DNA of 64,000 bases, taken from Pseudenterobacter timonensis. Its GTDB lineage: Bacteria; Pseudomonadota; Gammaproteobacteria; Enterobacterales; Enterobacteriaceae. The notes beneath the pieces are model-generated. The model ran no database searches and was not told the DNA's origin. It was given only the letters and a program-made list of their open reading frames with translations. Numbering within the stretch: the first letter of the stretch is position 1; each line of letters starts with the position of its first letter. A program made the position numbers and the translations under genes. Positions 12,475-24,155 of the stretch are shown here, piece after piece. The DNA lies in assembly GCF_900021175.1 (NCBI RefSeq), contig NZ_FCOP01000011.1:186001-250000 (forward strand), given 5' to 3'.

Positions 12475-12551
12475 GCCGGGTGGCGGTTTCGCCTTACCCG
12501 GCCTGCAAAGTAACGGTACCGTAGGCCCGGTAAGCGCAGCGCCACCGGGCA
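12475..12551. repeat. BIME: two inverted REP elements
   Basis: Two REP palindromes in opposite orientation (12475-12507 and about 12522-12551) sit between the convergent genes rlmB and the MFS transporter, where they may also help end transcription from both sides. Confidence 0.8.
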
Positions 12552-12557
12552 TTAACC

Positions 12558-13847
12558 TCACTCCTCTAACGACCGTAAATGGTCATCCTTCCTGAGCGTC
12601 ATAAGCGCGAACAGACTGACCACCGCCGTCGCCATAACGTAATACGCCGGGATATCCAGATTTCCCGTCTCTTTGATAAGCCCGGTGATAATCAACCCCG
12701 CGCAGCCCGAGAAGATGGCGTTCGACAGGGAGTAGGCCAGCCCAAGGCCAGTGTAGCGTACCCGCGTCGGGAACATTTCCGACAGCATCGCCGGGCCGGG
12801 GCCCGCCAGCATACCCACCAGCCCGCCCGCAATCAGCACGCACAGCGCTTTCACCGCCAGGGTACTGCTCCCGGCCTGCAGTAAATTCAGCAGCGGCAGG
12901 GCGAGGATCAGCAGCAGGAGAGTCGCGATCACCATCACTTTCCTTCGCCCGATTCGGTCACTGACGATACCCGCCGGAATGATGGTCAGCGCGAAGCCGA
13001 CGTTTGAGATCACCGCGATCAGCAGCGCCTGGTTAAAACCGGTGTGCAGCGCCGACTGCAGATAGGCAGGCATAATGACCAGATAGGTATAGCCTGCGGC
13101 GGACCAGACCATAACCCTGGCGATACCGGCGGCGATTGCCTTCAGGGTATCGCCAGCCCTCGCCCTGACCGCGACAGGCTCTGTTTGTTGCTTAACGAAG
13201 CTGGGCGTCTCCTCCATGCTCACCCGCAGCCACAGCGCCACCGCGCCCATCGGCAGCGCCAGGAAAAAGGGGATGCGCCAGCCCCAGTCATGCAGCGCCT
13301 GCGGCGTCAGCAGGGCGGAGAGCAGCGCCACGATCCCGGCGCCCGCCAGCAGGCCCAGCGCGACGGTAAAAGATTGCCATGCGCCATAAAGACCGCGTTT
13401 CCCGCGCGGGGCAAACTCCGTCATCAGCGAAACGGCGCCGCCATACTCCCCCCCGGCAAACAGTCCCTGCAGGATGCGCAGCAGCGTAATAAGCAACGGG
13501 GCGGCAATGCCGATACTGGCATAGACCGGCACCACGCCGATGGCGGCGGTGGCAAGCGTCATCAGGATCAGCACCACGATCAGCGTCGGTTTACGGCCAA
13601 TACGGTCGCCAAGATGACCAAAAATGACCGCCCCCAGCGGGCGGAAGAAAAAGGCGACGGCAAACGAGGCATAGGTCAGAATCAGGCTTGTTAGCCCCGC
13701 CTCTTCCTCCAGCTGGAAAAAATTTTTCGCAATAACGGTGGCGAGAAAACCATACACCGCAAATTCATACCACTCGATAAAGTTGCCAATTGAGCCCGCA
13801 ATCAGGGCGCGCTTGTGCGCCTCCGGGGCAAGCTGGTGCGATCGCAT
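12558..13847 (-). CDS. MFS transporter of the metabolite:H+ symporter type
   Basis: The 429-residue protein has 12 predicted membrane helices. Its motifs place it in the metabolite:H+ symporter branch of the major facilitator superfamily, with ProP, KgtP and ShiA: NFIEWYEFAVYGF near the N-terminus, GHLGDRIGRKPTL in the loop between helices 2 and 3, and GLFAGGEYGGAV in helix 4. Substrates in this branch are organic acids or betaines, but which one cannot be read from the sequence. E. coli has the yjfI-yjfC group at this place, so this is an accessory gene. A CRP-like site lies 75 bp upstream. Confidence 0.85.
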   Translation of the reverse strand: MRSHQLAPEAHKRALIAGSIGNFIEWYEFAVYGFLATVIAKNFFQLEEEAGLTSLILTYASFAVAFFFRPLGAVIFGHLGDRIGRKPTLIVVLILMTLATAAIGVVPVYASIGIAAPLLITLLRILQGLFAGGEYGGAVSLMTEFAPRGKRGLYGAWQSFTVALGLLAGAGIVALLSALLTPQALHDWGWRIPFFLALPMGAVALWLRVSMEETPSFVKQQTEPVAVRARAGDTLKAIAAGIARVMVWSAAGYTYLVIMPAYLQSALHTGFNQALLIAVISNVGFALTIIPAGIVSDRIGRRKVMVIATLLLLILALPLLNLLQAGSSTLAVKALCVLIAGGLVGMLAGPGPAMLSEMFPTRVRYTGLGLAYSLSNAIFSGCAGLIITGLIKETGNLDIPAYYVMATAVVSLFALMTLRKDDHLRSLEE

Positions 13848-13922
13848 AAGGTATCTCTTCTCAATAGTGAGAATAAATTATTCAACATAATCCCGGAGTT
13901 GTAATAGTTTATTCGTATGTTG

Positions 13923-13938
13923 TGTGAGCTGATTCACG
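13923..13938. promoter_or_regulatory. candidate CRP-cAMP site between the MFS gene and aidB
   Basis: TGTGA, six bases, then TCACG matches the CRP half-sites TGTGA-N6-TCACA at 9 of 10 positions. It lies in the 192-bp gap between two divergent genes, about 75 bp from the MFS start and 102 bp from aidB, so it could serve either. Confidence 0.5.
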
Positions 13939-14039
13939 ATTGATTTCAACAGGATCGCATAGCTGTGACGTTACTCCCAGGCAGCAGGAGGGCAGCGTGT
14001 CCATACTTACTCTCATTGCCACTGAAGGAGGGAGACGTC

Positions 14040-15662
14040 ATGCACTGGCAAACGCATACTGTGTTTAATCAACCATTACCGCTTTCTAACAGCAATCTTT
14101 TCCTCTCGGATTCCGCCCTGCGCGAGGCCGTTGTGCGGGAGGGGGCGGAGTGGGACGTGGAGCTGCTCGCCAGCATCGGCCAACAGCTGGGAACCGCGGA
14201 GTCGCTGGAGCTGGGCAGGCTCGCGAACGCGAATCCGCCTGAGCTTTTACGTTACGACGCGACGGGCGCGCGGCTGGATGATGTGCGCTTTCATCCGGCG
14301 TGGCATTTGCTGATGCAGGGGTTATACGCCAACCGGGTGCATAACCTGCCGTGGGAAGAGGAGGCGCGCAAAGGCGCGTTCGTCGCCCGGGCTGCGCGGT
14401 TTATCCTGCATGCGCAGGTGGAGGCCGGCACGCTCTGTCCCATCACCATGACCTTTGCCGCTACGCCGCTGCTGCAACAGAGCCTGCCGGCACCTTACCG
14501 CAACTGGCTCACGCCGCTGCAAAGCGATCGCTACGATCCGCATCTGGTGCCCGGCGGACAGAAGCGTGGACTGCTTATCGGCATGGGAATGACCGAGAAG
14601 CAGGGCGGCTCGGACGTGCTCAGTAATACCACCCGCGCGGAAAAATGCAGCGACGGCAGCTACCGGCTGGTGGGGCATAAATGGTTCTTTTCGGTTCCGC
14701 AAAGCGATGCCCATCTGGTGCTGGCGCAGGCTAAAGGGGGCTTATCCTGCTTTTTCGTGCCGCGCTTCCTGCCCGACGGGCAACGCAACCCGGTGCGCCT
14801 GGAGCGGCTCAAGGATAAGCTCGGCAACCGCTCTAACGCCAGCAGCGAGGCGGAGTTTATGGATGCATCCGGCTGGCTGCTGGGAGAAGAGGGTGAAGGG
14901 GTGCGGCAAATCCTCAGGATGGGCGGCATGACGCGCCTCGACTGCGCGCTGGGTAGTCATGGCCTGATGCGCCGCGCCCTCTCCGTTGCGCTCTATCACG
15001 CCCATCAGCGGCAGGTGTTCGGCAAAAATCTGATCGACCAACCGCTGATGCGCGAACTATTAAGCCGGATGGCGCTTCAGCTCGAAGGGCAGACCGCCTT
15101 CCTTTTCCGGCTGACGCGCGCCTGGGATCGGCGTGATAACCCGCAGGAGGCCGCCTGGGCGCGCCTGTTCACGCCCGCCGCCAAACTGAATATTTGTAAG
15201 GCAGGGATCCCGTTTGTGGCGGAAGCGATGGAGGTGCTCGGCGGCGTGGGCTATTGCGAAGAGAGCGAACTGCCGCGGCTCTACCGTGAAATGCCGGTGA
15301 ACAGCATCTGGGAAGGCTCAGGCAATATTATGGCGCTGGACGTGCTGCGCGTGCTGGCTAAACAGGCGGGTATTCTGGAGGTCTTGAGTGACGATTTTGC
15401 TCAGGTCAAAGGGCAGGATCGCCATTTTGACCGCTGCTGGCGGCAGCTACAGCAGAAGCTGCGTAAGCCGCAGGAGGCGCAGGGACGGGAGATTGCCGGG
15501 CTGATCTATTTGCTGGGAACCGGCGCGCAAATGTTGCGTCACGCTTCCCCGCCGGTGGCTCAGGCATGGTGTCGTATGATGCTGGATCCGCGCGGAGAGA
15601 TCGCGCTGCCCGCGCAGGTCCAGAGCGATCTGCTGCTTCGCGCAACGGGCGGCGTGGCATAA
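14040..15662 (+). CDS. aidB: acyl-CoA dehydrogenase-like protein AidB
   Basis: AidB is an FAD-containing protein of the acyl-CoA dehydrogenase fold, induced in the adaptive response to alkylating agents in E. coli and able to bind DNA. Its exact reaction is unsettled. The 540 residues match the E. coli protein along the whole length, for example GMGMTEKQGGSDVLSNTTRAE in the FAD region and LPRLYREMPVNSIWEGSGN. The ATG at 14040 follows AAGGAGGGA and gives the usual MHWQTHTVFNQ start. The open frame further upstream is not part of the gene. Confidence 0.96.
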   Translation: MHWQTHTVFNQPLPLSNSNLFLSDSALREAVVREGAEWDVELLASIGQQLGTAESLELGRLANANPPELLRYDATGARLDDVRFHPAWHLLMQGLYANRVHNLPWEEEARKGAFVARAARFILHAQVEAGTLCPITMTFAATPLLQQSLPAPYRNWLTPLQSDRYDPHLVPGGQKRGLLIGMGMTEKQGGSDVLSNTTRAEKCSDGSYRLVGHKWFFSVPQSDAHLVLAQAKGGLSCFFVPRFLPDGQRNPVRLERLKDKLGNRSNASSEAEFMDASGWLLGEEGEGVRQILRMGGMTRLDCALGSHGLMRRALSVALYHAHQRQVFGKNLIDQPLMRELLSRMALQLEGQTAFLFRLTRAWDRRDNPQEAAWARLFTPAAKLNICKAGIPFVAEAMEVLGGVGYCEESELPRLYREMPVNSIWEGSGNIMALDVLRVLAKQAGILEVLSDDFAQVKGQDRHFDRCWRQLQQKLRKPQEAQGREIAGLIYLLGTGAQMLRHASPPVAQAWCRMMLDPRGEIALPAQVQSDLLLRATGGVA

Positions 15663-15669
15663 ACCCCAG

Positions 15670-15698
15670 GTAAAAGCCGCCGTACAGGTGGCTTTTAC
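15670..15698. terminator. bidirectional terminator between aidB and yjfN
   Basis: A 12-bp stem (one G-T pair) runs from GTAAAAGCCGCC at 15670 to GGTGGCTTTTAC ending at 15698, with a five-base loop. The outer A/T pairs give T-rich ends on both strands, fitting the convergent genes. Confidence 0.7.
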
Positions 15699-15707
15699 AC
15701 AACGGTA

Positions 15708-15983
15708 TCAGGCATAGAGAATCGCCTGAACCTGCCAGCGATCGATGTGCACATCCTCCCGCATATGAATAATGCGGTACCATGAGGCGCCCTGCTCATC
15801 CGCTTTTAGCGCAATAAGGCGCTCAACATCCTGCGGGCTTCCGGAAATATCGTTAACGGAGATAAGCCCTATTTCATTCAGGCCTGTGACGCAGTCGGCG
15901 CTCGCAAACTCTGCCGACTGAGCGGAGGTACGCAACAGCCCCACTGAAAGAAGCAGTGAGTTAAAAGCAAGAGATCGTTTCAT
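15708..15983 (-). CDS. yjfN: DUF1471 periplasmic protein YjfN
   Basis: This is a small secreted protein of the DUF1471 (YhcN/BhsA) family. The 91 residues comprise a signal peptide (about 1-23) and a compact domain ending WRV/WQVQAILYA-like, here RWQVQAILYA. The stretch AEFASADCVTGLNEIG is nearly identical to E. coli YjfN, which has been reported to activate the DegP protease. I chose the second ATG (15983) because GGAG lies at the right distance before it and it gives the E. coli length. The next gene, bsmA, belongs to the same family. Confidence 0.88.
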   Translation of the reverse strand: MKRSLAFNSLLLSVGLLRTSAQSAEFASADCVTGLNEIGLISVNDISGSPQDVERLIALKADEQGASWYRIIHMREDVHIDRWQVQAILYA

Positions 15984-16131
15984 AGCCAGCTCCATTTCAC
16001 GTTTTTCCGGTATCCGCCGGGCAATCCTTCGCGAATAAACTCACTTCCTTTGTCACAGGCATTGAGTTTATTCTGAACAGGAAAACGTCTATGGACGCAA
16101 AGCAGTGTAAATGTCGTTTAAATGCTGACAG

Positions 16132-16440
16132 TTACTTCCGATACAAAATCGCCTGCGAGTACCACTGAGCGGGCACGATCGTTTCGTCAATCATGATAAT
16201 GACGTAATAATCTGCGTTTGCGGCGACCGCTTTTGCGCGTATGGCCTCTTCCGCATCCGCGGGGGAGCCGTACACCAGCGCGGTAACGCTACCCATTCGC
16301 TGCAAGCCTTCCGTCTGGTCACGACGGATCTCCTGCGGCTTGTCGGTTAACGGCGGTGGCGGTTGCGGTGTCCCCTGCAGGACGCTACAGCCAGTCAACA
16401 GTAATACCGGTAATAACGCCTTAAGCCTTCGCATAACCAT
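16132..16440 (-). CDS. bsmA: biofilm/stress lipoprotein BsmA (DUF1471)
   Basis: BsmA is an outer-envelope lipoprotein linked in E. coli to biofilm formation and stress resistance. The 102-residue product has a signal with lipobox LLLTGC (cleavage before Cys), a Pro-rich linker (TPQPPPPLTDKPQEIRRDQT), and a DUF1471 domain ending QWYSQAILYRK. I selected the ATG at 16440, after AGGAA, because upstream in-frame codons are not signal-like. It is divergent from yjfP. Confidence 0.85.
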   Translation of the reverse strand: MVMRRLKALLPVLLLTGCSVLQGTPQPPPPLTDKPQEIRRDQTEGLQRMGSVTALVYGSPADAEEAIRAKAVAANADYYVIIMIDETIVPAQWYSQAILYRK

Positions 16441-16598
16441 AGCTCGTTTCCTGTTAGTGATAGTGTAGAAGCCATTGCGTTTCATTTTGGGGGAATGTTC
16501 CCAAATTGATACCTGTGACGTAAATTTCGAATGAAAATGTTCAGAAAGCGTAATCCAGTTCTCAACATTATGAATCATCCCGGATAAGAGGCACAAAA

Positions 16599-17324
16599 AT
16601 GATAGAACTCAGGACAAAGCGGCTGGGCAGGCATGAGGTTTTACACGCCGCGCCTGCAGGTAAAACAGGCGAACCGCTGCCGGTTATTCTCTTTTATCAC
16701 GGGTTCACTTCCTCGAAGCTGGTTTATAGCTATTTTGCCGTGGCGCTGGCCCAGGCGGGTTTTCGCGTGGTGATGCCAGACGCGCCCGATCATGGCGCTC
16801 GCTTTTCCGGTGATGAGCAGGCGCGCCTGGGGGCGTTCTGGCAAATCCTGCACGGCAATCTGGAGGAATTTACCGGGCTGCGCGATGCGGTCTGTGAGGC
16901 GGGTCTGGTACAGGAGGGGCGACTGGCGGTGGCGGGGGCCTCTATGGGCGGTATGACGGCGCTGGGCATCATGCGCAACCACCCGGAGGTGAAATGTGTG
17001 GCAAGCCTGATGGGCTCGGGCTACTTTACCACGCTCGCGCGAACGCTCTTTCCGCCGCAGGCAGAGCCAGAGGCGGTGCTCGCCCCGCTGAAACAGTGGG
17101 AGGTGATCGACGCGCTGCCGCGCCTTGCCGATCGGCCGCTGCTGCTGTGGCACGGCGAGGCGGATGATGTTGTGCCTGCGGCAGAGACGTTTCGCTTACA
17201 GCAGGCGCTGCGCCGCGAAGGGCTGGATAAGAACCTGACCTGCCTGTGGGAAGCGGGTGTGCGGCATCGCATCACGCCAACGGCGCTGGATGCGACAACC
17301 GCTTTTTTCCGCCAATACCTTTAG
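16599..17324 (+). CDS. yjfP: alpha/beta-hydrolase esterase YjfP
   Basis: YjfP is a cytoplasmic carboxylesterase active on short acyl esters. The 241-residue alpha/beta hydrolase shows the oxyanion segment YHGFTSSK, the nucleophile elbow GASMGG, the acidic residue in HGEADD, and the likely catalytic His in GVRHRITP. The stop codon overlaps the ulaR stop by 4 bp on the opposite strand, so the two genes converge with no spacer. Confidence 0.92.
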   Translation: MIELRTKRLGRHEVLHAAPAGKTGEPLPVILFYHGFTSSKLVYSYFAVALAQAGFRVVMPDAPDHGARFSGDEQARLGAFWQILHGNLEEFTGLRDAVCEAGLVQEGRLAVAGASMGGMTALGIMRNHPEVKCVASLMGSGYFTTLARTLFPPQAEPEAVLAPLKQWEVIDALPRLADRPLLLWHGEADDVVPAAETFRLQQALRREGLDKNLTCLWEAGVRHRITPTALDATTAFFRQYL

Positions 17325-18076
17325 ACCCGCAGCACCTTAACGCCCTGATCCTCCAGCTTCTGGAGGATCTGCGGATCGGCAGTTTTGCCGGTAATAACCA
17401 TATGGATCTGCTCCGCGCGGCTGAACAGCATGCCGGCGCGTTCGCCCACCTTGCTGCTGTCGACCAGCACGACCAGTTTACCCACCACGTTCAGCATGTT
17501 CTGTTCCGCCATGGCGGTGAGCATGTCGGTCTTGTATAGCCCGTCAGCCGTCAGCCCCTTGCCGCTGGTAAACATCCAGTGTCCCGCGTAGAGGCTATTT
17601 TCGCTGTCCTGCGGACTTAAGGTGATGGACTGGCTCTTGTTGTACTGGCCGCCCATGATTACCACGCTCTCATGCTCCTGATCGATGAGGTAGTTCGCCA
17701 GGGGCAGATAGTTGGTAATTATCTGGACCGGCTTGCCGCAAATCTCACGGCCAAGCAGAAACGCCGTAGAGCCGCAGTTAATCACCACGCTTTCACCGGG
17801 ATTAACCAGCTGCGACGCGGCCCGGGCAATACGTACCTTTTCGTCGTGATTCATCGCCTGATGAATATTCATCGGCGTCCAGCGCGGGCGCTGCTGGCTA
17901 ACCGCCTCTGCGCCGTTGCGTACTTTTTTAAGTTTGCCGTTTTCATCAAGTTTATTTATATCGCGACGGGCCGTTGCCGGGGAGATCCCCAGACGGTCGA
18001 TAACCTGGTCGACAGTGACAAAGCCCGTCTGCGCCAGATGTTCAAGCAATATTTGGTGCCGTTGCGCTTCAGTCAT
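17321..18076 (-). CDS. ulaR: ascorbate utilisation repressor UlaR (DeoR family)
   Basis: UlaR represses ulaG and ulaABCDEF in the absence of L-ascorbate; L-ascorbate 6-phosphate is the inducer. The 251 residues have a DeoR-type helix-turn-helix (about 4-57, [26 protein letters not shown]) and a sugar-phosphate-binding DeoRC domain with [13 protein letters not shown]. It is transcribed in the same direction as ulaG and separated from it by a terminator-like hairpin. Operators are expected in 19251-19610. Confidence 0.96.
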   Translation of the reverse strand: MTEAQRHQILLEHLAQTGFVTVDQVIDRLGISPATARRDINKLDENGKLKKVRNGAEAVSQQRPRWTPMNIHQAMNHDEKVRIARAASQLVNPGESVVINCGSTAFLLGREICGKPVQIITNYLPLANYLIDQEHESVVIMGGQYNKSQSITLSPQDSENSLYAGHWMFTSGKGLTADGLYKTDMLTAMAEQNMLNVVGKLVVLVDSSKVGERAGMLFSRAEQIHMVITGKTADPQILQKLEDQGVKVLRV

Positions 18077-18140
18077 GAGCTATTCCGATGCAAAATGAAA
18101 TAAAAAGATGATATTTGAAATAGCCTGAAATTACTAAGCA

Positions 18141-18174
18141 AAAATAGCATCGCCAGGTTGCTGACCCGGCGATG
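18141..18174 (-). terminator. terminator between ulaG and ulaR (minus strand)
   Basis: CATCGCC at 18148-18154 pairs with GGCGATG at 18168-18174. Read on the minus strand the hairpin is followed by CTATTTTTGC, so it can end ulaG transcripts before ulaR. Confidence 0.6.
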
Positions 18175-18185
18175 TAATCGGTCTA

Positions 18186-19250
18186 TTACAGGAACGATTT
18201 GAACGGTAGATCCGGTTCAATCGTAAAGCAATCGTCGAAGCCGCGAGGATAATGATATTCCAGATTGTCTTTGTCCAGAGGCCAGGTGAATTTGCCGCCA
18301 ACCTGCCAGATAAACGGCTTAAAGCCATATTTCAGACGATCTTTTTTCATCTCCCACAGCACGCGGATCTCCTGCGGATCGGCCTGGAAGTTTGACCAGA
18401 TATCATGGTGGAACGGGATCACCACTTTGGTGTTCAGGGCTTCCGCCATGCGCAGCATATCCGCGCTGGTCATCTTATCGGTGATACCGCGCGGGTTCTC
18501 GCCGTAAGAGCCTAACGCTACGTCGATCTGATGCTCATTGCCATGTTTGGCATAGTAGTTGGAGTAGTGGGAGTCGCCGCTGTGATAGAGCGAACCGCCG
18601 GGTGTTTTGAACAGATAGTTCACCGCGCGCTGGTCCATGCCGTCCGGCAGCACGCCTGCGGCTTTTTGGTCGGCTGGCAGAGTGATCAGGGCGGTACGGT
18701 CAAATGCGTCCAGCGCATGGATCTCGATATCTTTAATTTTCACCACGTCGCCTGGTTTCACAACAATGCAGCGTTCTTTCGGCACGCCCCAGCCTACCCA
18801 CAGGTCGACACAGGTCTGCGGCCCGATGAACGGTACGGTATCCGGGCAGTTCTGCATTACCGCCGCGGCCACGTTCACGTCGATATGATCGTTATGATCG
18901 TGAGTGGAGAGCACCGCATCGATCTGGCGAATGGCGAACGGATCCAGTACGAAAGGGGTGGTACGCAGGTTTGGCTGAAGCTTTTCGACGCCAGCCATAC
19001 GTTGCATCTGGTGCCCTTTTTTCATTAGCGGGTTGCCGTGGCTCTGCTTGCCGGTTCCACACCAGAAGTCGACGCAGACGTTAGCGCCCCCTTCCGATTT
19101 CAGCCAGATCCCCGTGCAGCCCAGCCACCACATCGCGAACGTGCCGGGAGCGACCTGCTCCTGTTCGATCTCTTCGTTGAGCCAGCTGCCCCATTCCGGG
19201 AAAGTGCTCAGAATCCAGGATTCACGGGTGATGGTGTTCACTTTACTCAT
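18186..19250 (-). CDS. ulaG: L-ascorbate-6-phosphate lactonase UlaG
   Basis: UlaG opens the lactone ring of L-ascorbate 6-phosphate to 3-keto-L-gulonate 6-phosphate, the first cytoplasmic step after PTS uptake. The 354-residue protein belongs to the metallo-beta-lactamase fold, with the metal site [10 protein letters not shown] and later His/Asp ligands ([16 protein letters not shown]). Length and sequence match the family end to end. It is transcribed divergently from ulaABCDEF across a shared 360-bp control region. Confidence 0.97.
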   Translation of the reverse strand: MSKVNTITRESWILSTFPEWGSWLNEEIEQEQVAPGTFAMWWLGCTGIWLKSEGGANVCVDFWCGTGKQSHGNPLMKKGHQMQRMAGVEKLQPNLRTTPFVLDPFAIRQIDAVLSTHDHNDHIDVNVAAAVMQNCPDTVPFIGPQTCVDLWVGWGVPKERCIVVKPGDVVKIKDIEIHALDAFDRTALITLPADQKAAGVLPDGMDQRAVNYLFKTPGGSLYHSGDSHYSNYYAKHGNEHQIDVALGSYGENPRGITDKMTSADMLRMAEALNTKVVIPFHHDIWSNFQADPQEIRVLWEMKKDRLKYGFKPFIWQVGGKFTWPLDKDNLEYHYPRGFDDCFTIEPDLPFKSFL

Positions 19251-21011
<1,761 letters not shown>

Positions 21012-21022
21012 GGAGTTTGATT

Positions 21023-21328
21023 ATGACCGTACGTATCCTGGCTGTGTGTGGTAACGGGCAAGGCAGTTCCATGATTATGAAAATGAAAGTGGACCAGTTT
21101 TTAACCCAGTCAAATATTGACCACACGGTAAATAGCTGCGCGGTAGGGGAATACAAAAGCGAGCTGAATGGCGCGGACATCATCATTGCCTCCACGCACA
21201 TCGCGGGCGAAATCAGCGTCAGCGGCAACAAATATGTGGTGGGCGTACGCAACATGCTGTCGCCTGCGGATTTTGGTCCAAAACTGCTGGAAGTGATCAA
21301 AGAACATTTTCCGCAGGACGTGAAGTAA
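21023..21328 (+). CDS. ulaB: ascorbate-specific PTS subunit EIIB
   Basis: UlaB accepts a phosphate from UlaC on cysteine and passes it to ascorbate as it is imported. The 101-residue protein carries the phosphocysteine loop CGNGQGSS with C9. I chose the ATG at 21023 (AAGGAG upstream) over the TTG six bases earlier, giving the standard MTVRILAVC start. The gap to ulaA is 11 bp. Confidence 0.95.
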   Translation: MTVRILAVCGNGQGSSMIMKMKVDQFLTQSNIDHTVNSCAVGEYKSELNGADIIIASTHIAGEISVSGNKYVVGVRNMLSPADFGPKLLEVIKEHFPQDVK

Positions 21329-21337
21329 GGACGCGAC

Positions 21338-21805
21338 ATGAAATTACGTGATTCGCTGGTTGAGAACCGCTCTATCTGTCTGCAGGCCGAGGCGGAAACC
21401 TGGCAGGAAGCCGTCAAAATCGGCGTGGATTTGCTGGTGGCTGCTGACGTTGTCGAGCCGCGCTATTACCAGGCCATTCTGGATGCCGTTGCCCAGCATG
21501 GGCCGTACTTTGTGCTTGCCCCGGGCCTGGCGATGCCGCACGGCCGCCCGGAAGAGGGGGTAAAGAAAACCGGTTTTGCGCTGGTCACGCTGAAAAAGCC
21601 GCTGGCGTTCAACCATGAAGATAACGATCCCGTCGATATCCTGATCACCATGGCGGCGGTGGACGCCACGACCCATCAGGAAGTGGGCATCATGCAGATC
21701 GTTAACCTCTTCGAAGATGAAGAAAATTTTGACCGTTTACGCGCCTGCCGCACCGAGCAGGAAGTACTGGATTTAATCGATCACGCCACAGCGGCGGCAG
21801 TTTAA
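21338..21805 (+). CDS. ulaC: ascorbate-specific PTS subunit EIIA
   Basis: UlaC takes the phosphoryl group from HPr on a histidine and hands it to UlaB. In the 155-residue mannitol/fructose-type EIIA the phosphorylated residue is H68 in [14 protein letters not shown]. It is preceded by GGACGCG-like spacing only 9 bp after ulaB, within the same operon. Confidence 0.96.
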   Translation: MKLRDSLVENRSICLQAEAETWQEAVKIGVDLLVAADVVEPRYYQAILDAVAQHGPYFVLAPGLAMPHGRPEEGVKKTGFALVTLKKPLAFNHEDNDPVDILITMAAVDATTHQEVGIMQIVNLFEDEENFDRLRACRTEQEVLDLIDHATAAAV

Positions 21806-21817
21806 GAGGAATTTCGC

Positions 21818-22471
21818 ATGTCTCAGTTACCAATGTTGCAGGTCGCCCTGGATAACCAAACCATGGATAGCGCGTATAAAACGACGCGTCTGATCGCGGA
21901 AGAGGTCGACATTATCGAAGTGGGCACCATTCTTTGTGTTGGCGAAGGTGTACGCGCTGTGCGCGATCTGAAAGCGCTTTATCCGCACAAGATCGTGCTG
22001 GCGGACGCCAAAATCGCCGATGCAGGCAAAATCCTCTCCCGTATGTGCTTTGAAGCCAACGCCGACTGGGTCACCGTGATCTGCTGCGCAGATATCAATA
22101 CCGCCAAAGGGGCGCTGGACGTGGCAAAAGAGTTTAACGGCGACGTACAGATCGAACTGACAGGCTTCTGGACCTGGGAGCAGGCCCAGCAGTGGCGTGA
22201 TGCGGGCATCGAGCAGGTGGTTTATCACCGTAGCCGCGATGCGCAGGCTGCAGGTGTTGCCTGGGGCGAGGCGGATATCAGCGCCATTAAACGCCTGGCG
22301 GATATGGGCTTTAAGGTCACCGTAACCGGCGGTCTGGCGCTGGAAGATCTGCCGCTGTTTGCGGGCATTCCGGTTCACGTCTTTATTGCAGGTCGTAGCA
22401 TCCGTGATGCCGCCGATCCGGTTGAAGCCGCGCGTCAGTTCAAACGCTCAATTGCCCAGCTTTGGGGCTAA
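21818..22471 (+). CDS. ulaD: 3-keto-L-gulonate-6-phosphate decarboxylase
   Basis: UlaD decarboxylates 3-keto-L-gulonate 6-phosphate to L-xylulose 5-phosphate using Mg2+. It belongs to the orotidine-phosphate decarboxylase suprafamily. The 217-residue TIM barrel shows the catalytic ADAKIADAG segment (D63, K65), E34 in DIIEVGT, and the phosphate-binding loops VTGG and IAGRSI. It has one extra residue near the N-terminus compared with E. coli. It stands in the middle of the ula operon. Confidence 0.96.
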   Translation: MSQLPMLQVALDNQTMDSAYKTTRLIAEEVDIIEVGTILCVGEGVRAVRDLKALYPHKIVLADAKIADAGKILSRMCFEANADWVTVICCADINTAKGALDVAKEFNGDVQIELTGFWTWEQAQQWRDAGIEQVVYHRSRDAQAAGVAWGEADISAIKRLADMGFKVTVTGGLALEDLPLFAGIPVHVFIAGRSIRDAADPVEAARQFKRSIAQLWG

Positions 22472-22480
22472 GGAGCGGGT

Positions 22481-23347
22481 ATGTTGTCTAAACAGATCCC
22501 GCTTGGCATTTATGAAAAAGCGCTCCCCGCCGGGGAGTGCTGGTTCAGGCGGTTACAGCTGGCAAAAACGCTGGGCTTCGATTTTGTCGAGATGTCGGTG
22601 GATGAGACTGACGAACGACTGGCCCGCCTTGACTGGAGCCGCGAGCAGCGCCTGGCGCTGGTAAGCGCCGTGGCGGAAACCGGTGTACGCGTCCCCTCCA
22701 TGTGCCTGAGCGCCCATCGCCGCTTCCCGCTGGGGAGCGAGGATGATGCCGTTCGCGCGCAGGGGCTGGAGATCATGCGTAAAGCGATTCAGTTCGCGCA
22801 GGATGTCGGGATTCGCGTGATTCAGCTCGCCGGGTATGACGTCTACTACCAGGAAGCCAACGACGAAACGCGCCGCCGCTTCCGCGATGGCTTAAAAGAG
22901 AGCGTCAAAATGGCGAGCCGCGCGCAGGTGACGCTGGCGATGGAGATCATGGACTATCCGCTGATGAACTCTATCAGCAAAGCGCTGGGCTATGCCCACT
23001 ATCTGAATAATCCGTGGTTCCAGCTCTACCCCGATATCGGCAACCTTTCTGCGTGGGATAACGACGTGCAGATGGAGCTGCAGGCGGGCATGGGCCATAT
23101 CGTGGCGGTGCATGTCAAAGATACCCGCCCGGGCGTATTCAAGAATGTACCGTTCGGCACCGGGGTGGTGGAGTTCGAACGCTGTTTCCAGACGCTCAAA
23201 GAGAGTGGTTATTGCGGGCCATACCTGATTGAAATGTGGAGTGAAACCGCTGAAGATCCTGCGGCAGAAGTGGCCAAAGCCCGCGACTGGGTGCGCGAGC
23301 GTATGGCAAAGGCGGGGCTGATGGAGGTGGTGCATGAAGCCGCTTAA
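22481..23347 (+). CDS. ulaE: L-xylulose-5-phosphate 3-epimerase
   Basis: UlaE converts L-xylulose 5-phosphate to L-ribulose 5-phosphate. The 288-residue TIM-barrel protein of the xylose isomerase/AP endonuclease-2 family has the expected metal-ligand Glu/Asp/His segments: [30 protein letters not shown] and IEMWSE. It overlaps ulaF by 14 bp, so the two are translationally coupled. Confidence 0.96.
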   Translation: MLSKQIPLGIYEKALPAGECWFRRLQLAKTLGFDFVEMSVDETDERLARLDWSREQRLALVSAVAETGVRVPSMCLSAHRRFPLGSEDDAVRAQGLEIMRKAIQFAQDVGIRVIQLAGYDVYYQEANDETRRRFRDGLKESVKMASRAQVTLAMEIMDYPLMNSISKALGYAHYLNNPWFQLYPDIGNLSAWDNDVQMELQAGMGHIVAVHVKDTRPGVFKNVPFGTGVVEFERCFQTLKESGYCGPYLIEMWSETAEDPAAEVAKARDWVRERMAKAGLMEVVHEAA

Positions 23348-24020
23348 GCAGCAGGTTTTTGAAGCCAACATGGATCTGCCTCGCTATGGTCTTGTGACCT
23401 TTACCTGGGGCAATGTCAGCGCAATCGACCGCGAGCGTGGGCTGGTGGCGATCAAGCCAAGCGGCGTCGCCTATGATGTGATGACCGCCGACGACATGGT
23501 TGTGGTCGACATGGAAGGCAATGTGGTGGAGGGCAAATGGCGTCCGTCATCCGATACGGCGACCCATCTGGCGCTCTATCAGCGTTACCCCTCGATCGGC
23601 GGCGTGGTACATACCCACTCCACGCACGCTACCGCCTGGGCGCAGGCGGGGCTGGCTATCCCCGCGCTGGGAACGACCCACGCGGACTATTTCTTTGGCG
23701 ATATCCCCTGTACGCGGGCGCTAACCGAAGAAGAGGTGCAGGGGCAGTATGAACTCAATACCGGAAATGTGATCATCGAGACGCTGGGCGAAAGCGAGCC
23801 GCTGCATACGCCGGGAATAGTGGTCTATCAGCACGGGCCGTTTGCCTGGGGTAAGGATGCGCACGACGCGGTGCACAACGCGGTGGTGATGGAAGAGGTG
23901 GCGAAAATGGCGTGGATTGCGCGCGGCATTAATCCTCATCTGCGCAACATCGATAATTACCTGATGAACAAACATTTCATGCGTAAGCATGGCCCGAACG
24001 CCTACTACGGGCAGAAGTAA
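23334..24020 (+). CDS. ulaF: L-ribulose-5-phosphate 4-epimerase UlaF
   Basis: UlaF epimerises L-ribulose 5-phosphate to D-xylulose 5-phosphate, which enters the pentose phosphate pathway and completes ascorbate breakdown. The 228-residue class II aldolase/adducin-fold protein has the zinc site HTHSTHAT and the phosphate-binding [10 protein letters not shown] stretch. It is the last gene of the operon. A 9-bp inverted repeat (24030-24065) follows but has no T-run. Confidence 0.96.
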   Translation: MKPLKQQVFEANMDLPRYGLVTFTWGNVSAIDRERGLVAIKPSGVAYDVMTADDMVVVDMEGNVVEGKWRPSSDTATHLALYQRYPSIGGVVHTHSTHATAWAQAGLAIPALGTTHADYFFGDIPCTRALTEEEVQGQYELNTGNVIIETLGESEPLHTPGIVVYQHGPFAWGKDAHDAVHNAVVMEEVAKMAWIARGINPHLRNIDNYLMNKHFMRKHGPNAYYGQK

Positions 24021-24075
24021 AACGCGCTTCGGAATACCAAAACAGTTGTAACCGGGGGTATTCCGGAGCCACCCA

Positions 24076-24101
24076 TAAAAAAGCCCCCTGCAAAGGGGGC
24101 T
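24076..24101 (-). terminator. terminator downstream of yjfY (minus strand)
   Basis: AGCCCCCT at 24082-24089 pairs with AGGGGGCT at 24094-24101. On the minus strand the hairpin is followed by six T (24076-24081), so it ends yjfY transcription. It may also slow read-through from ulaF. Confidence 0.75.
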
Positions 24102-24155
24102 AATCTCACAAAGTCATGTTCTCGTTGTGTGCTTGCCTGGTGTCAGCCTAAGTGC

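Noticed and set aside
13965-14039. Possible 25-residue N-terminal extension of AidB
   Set aside because: The strong AAGGAGGGA site and the conserved MHWQTHTVFNQ start support the ATG at 14040. The upstream codons do not resemble AidB.
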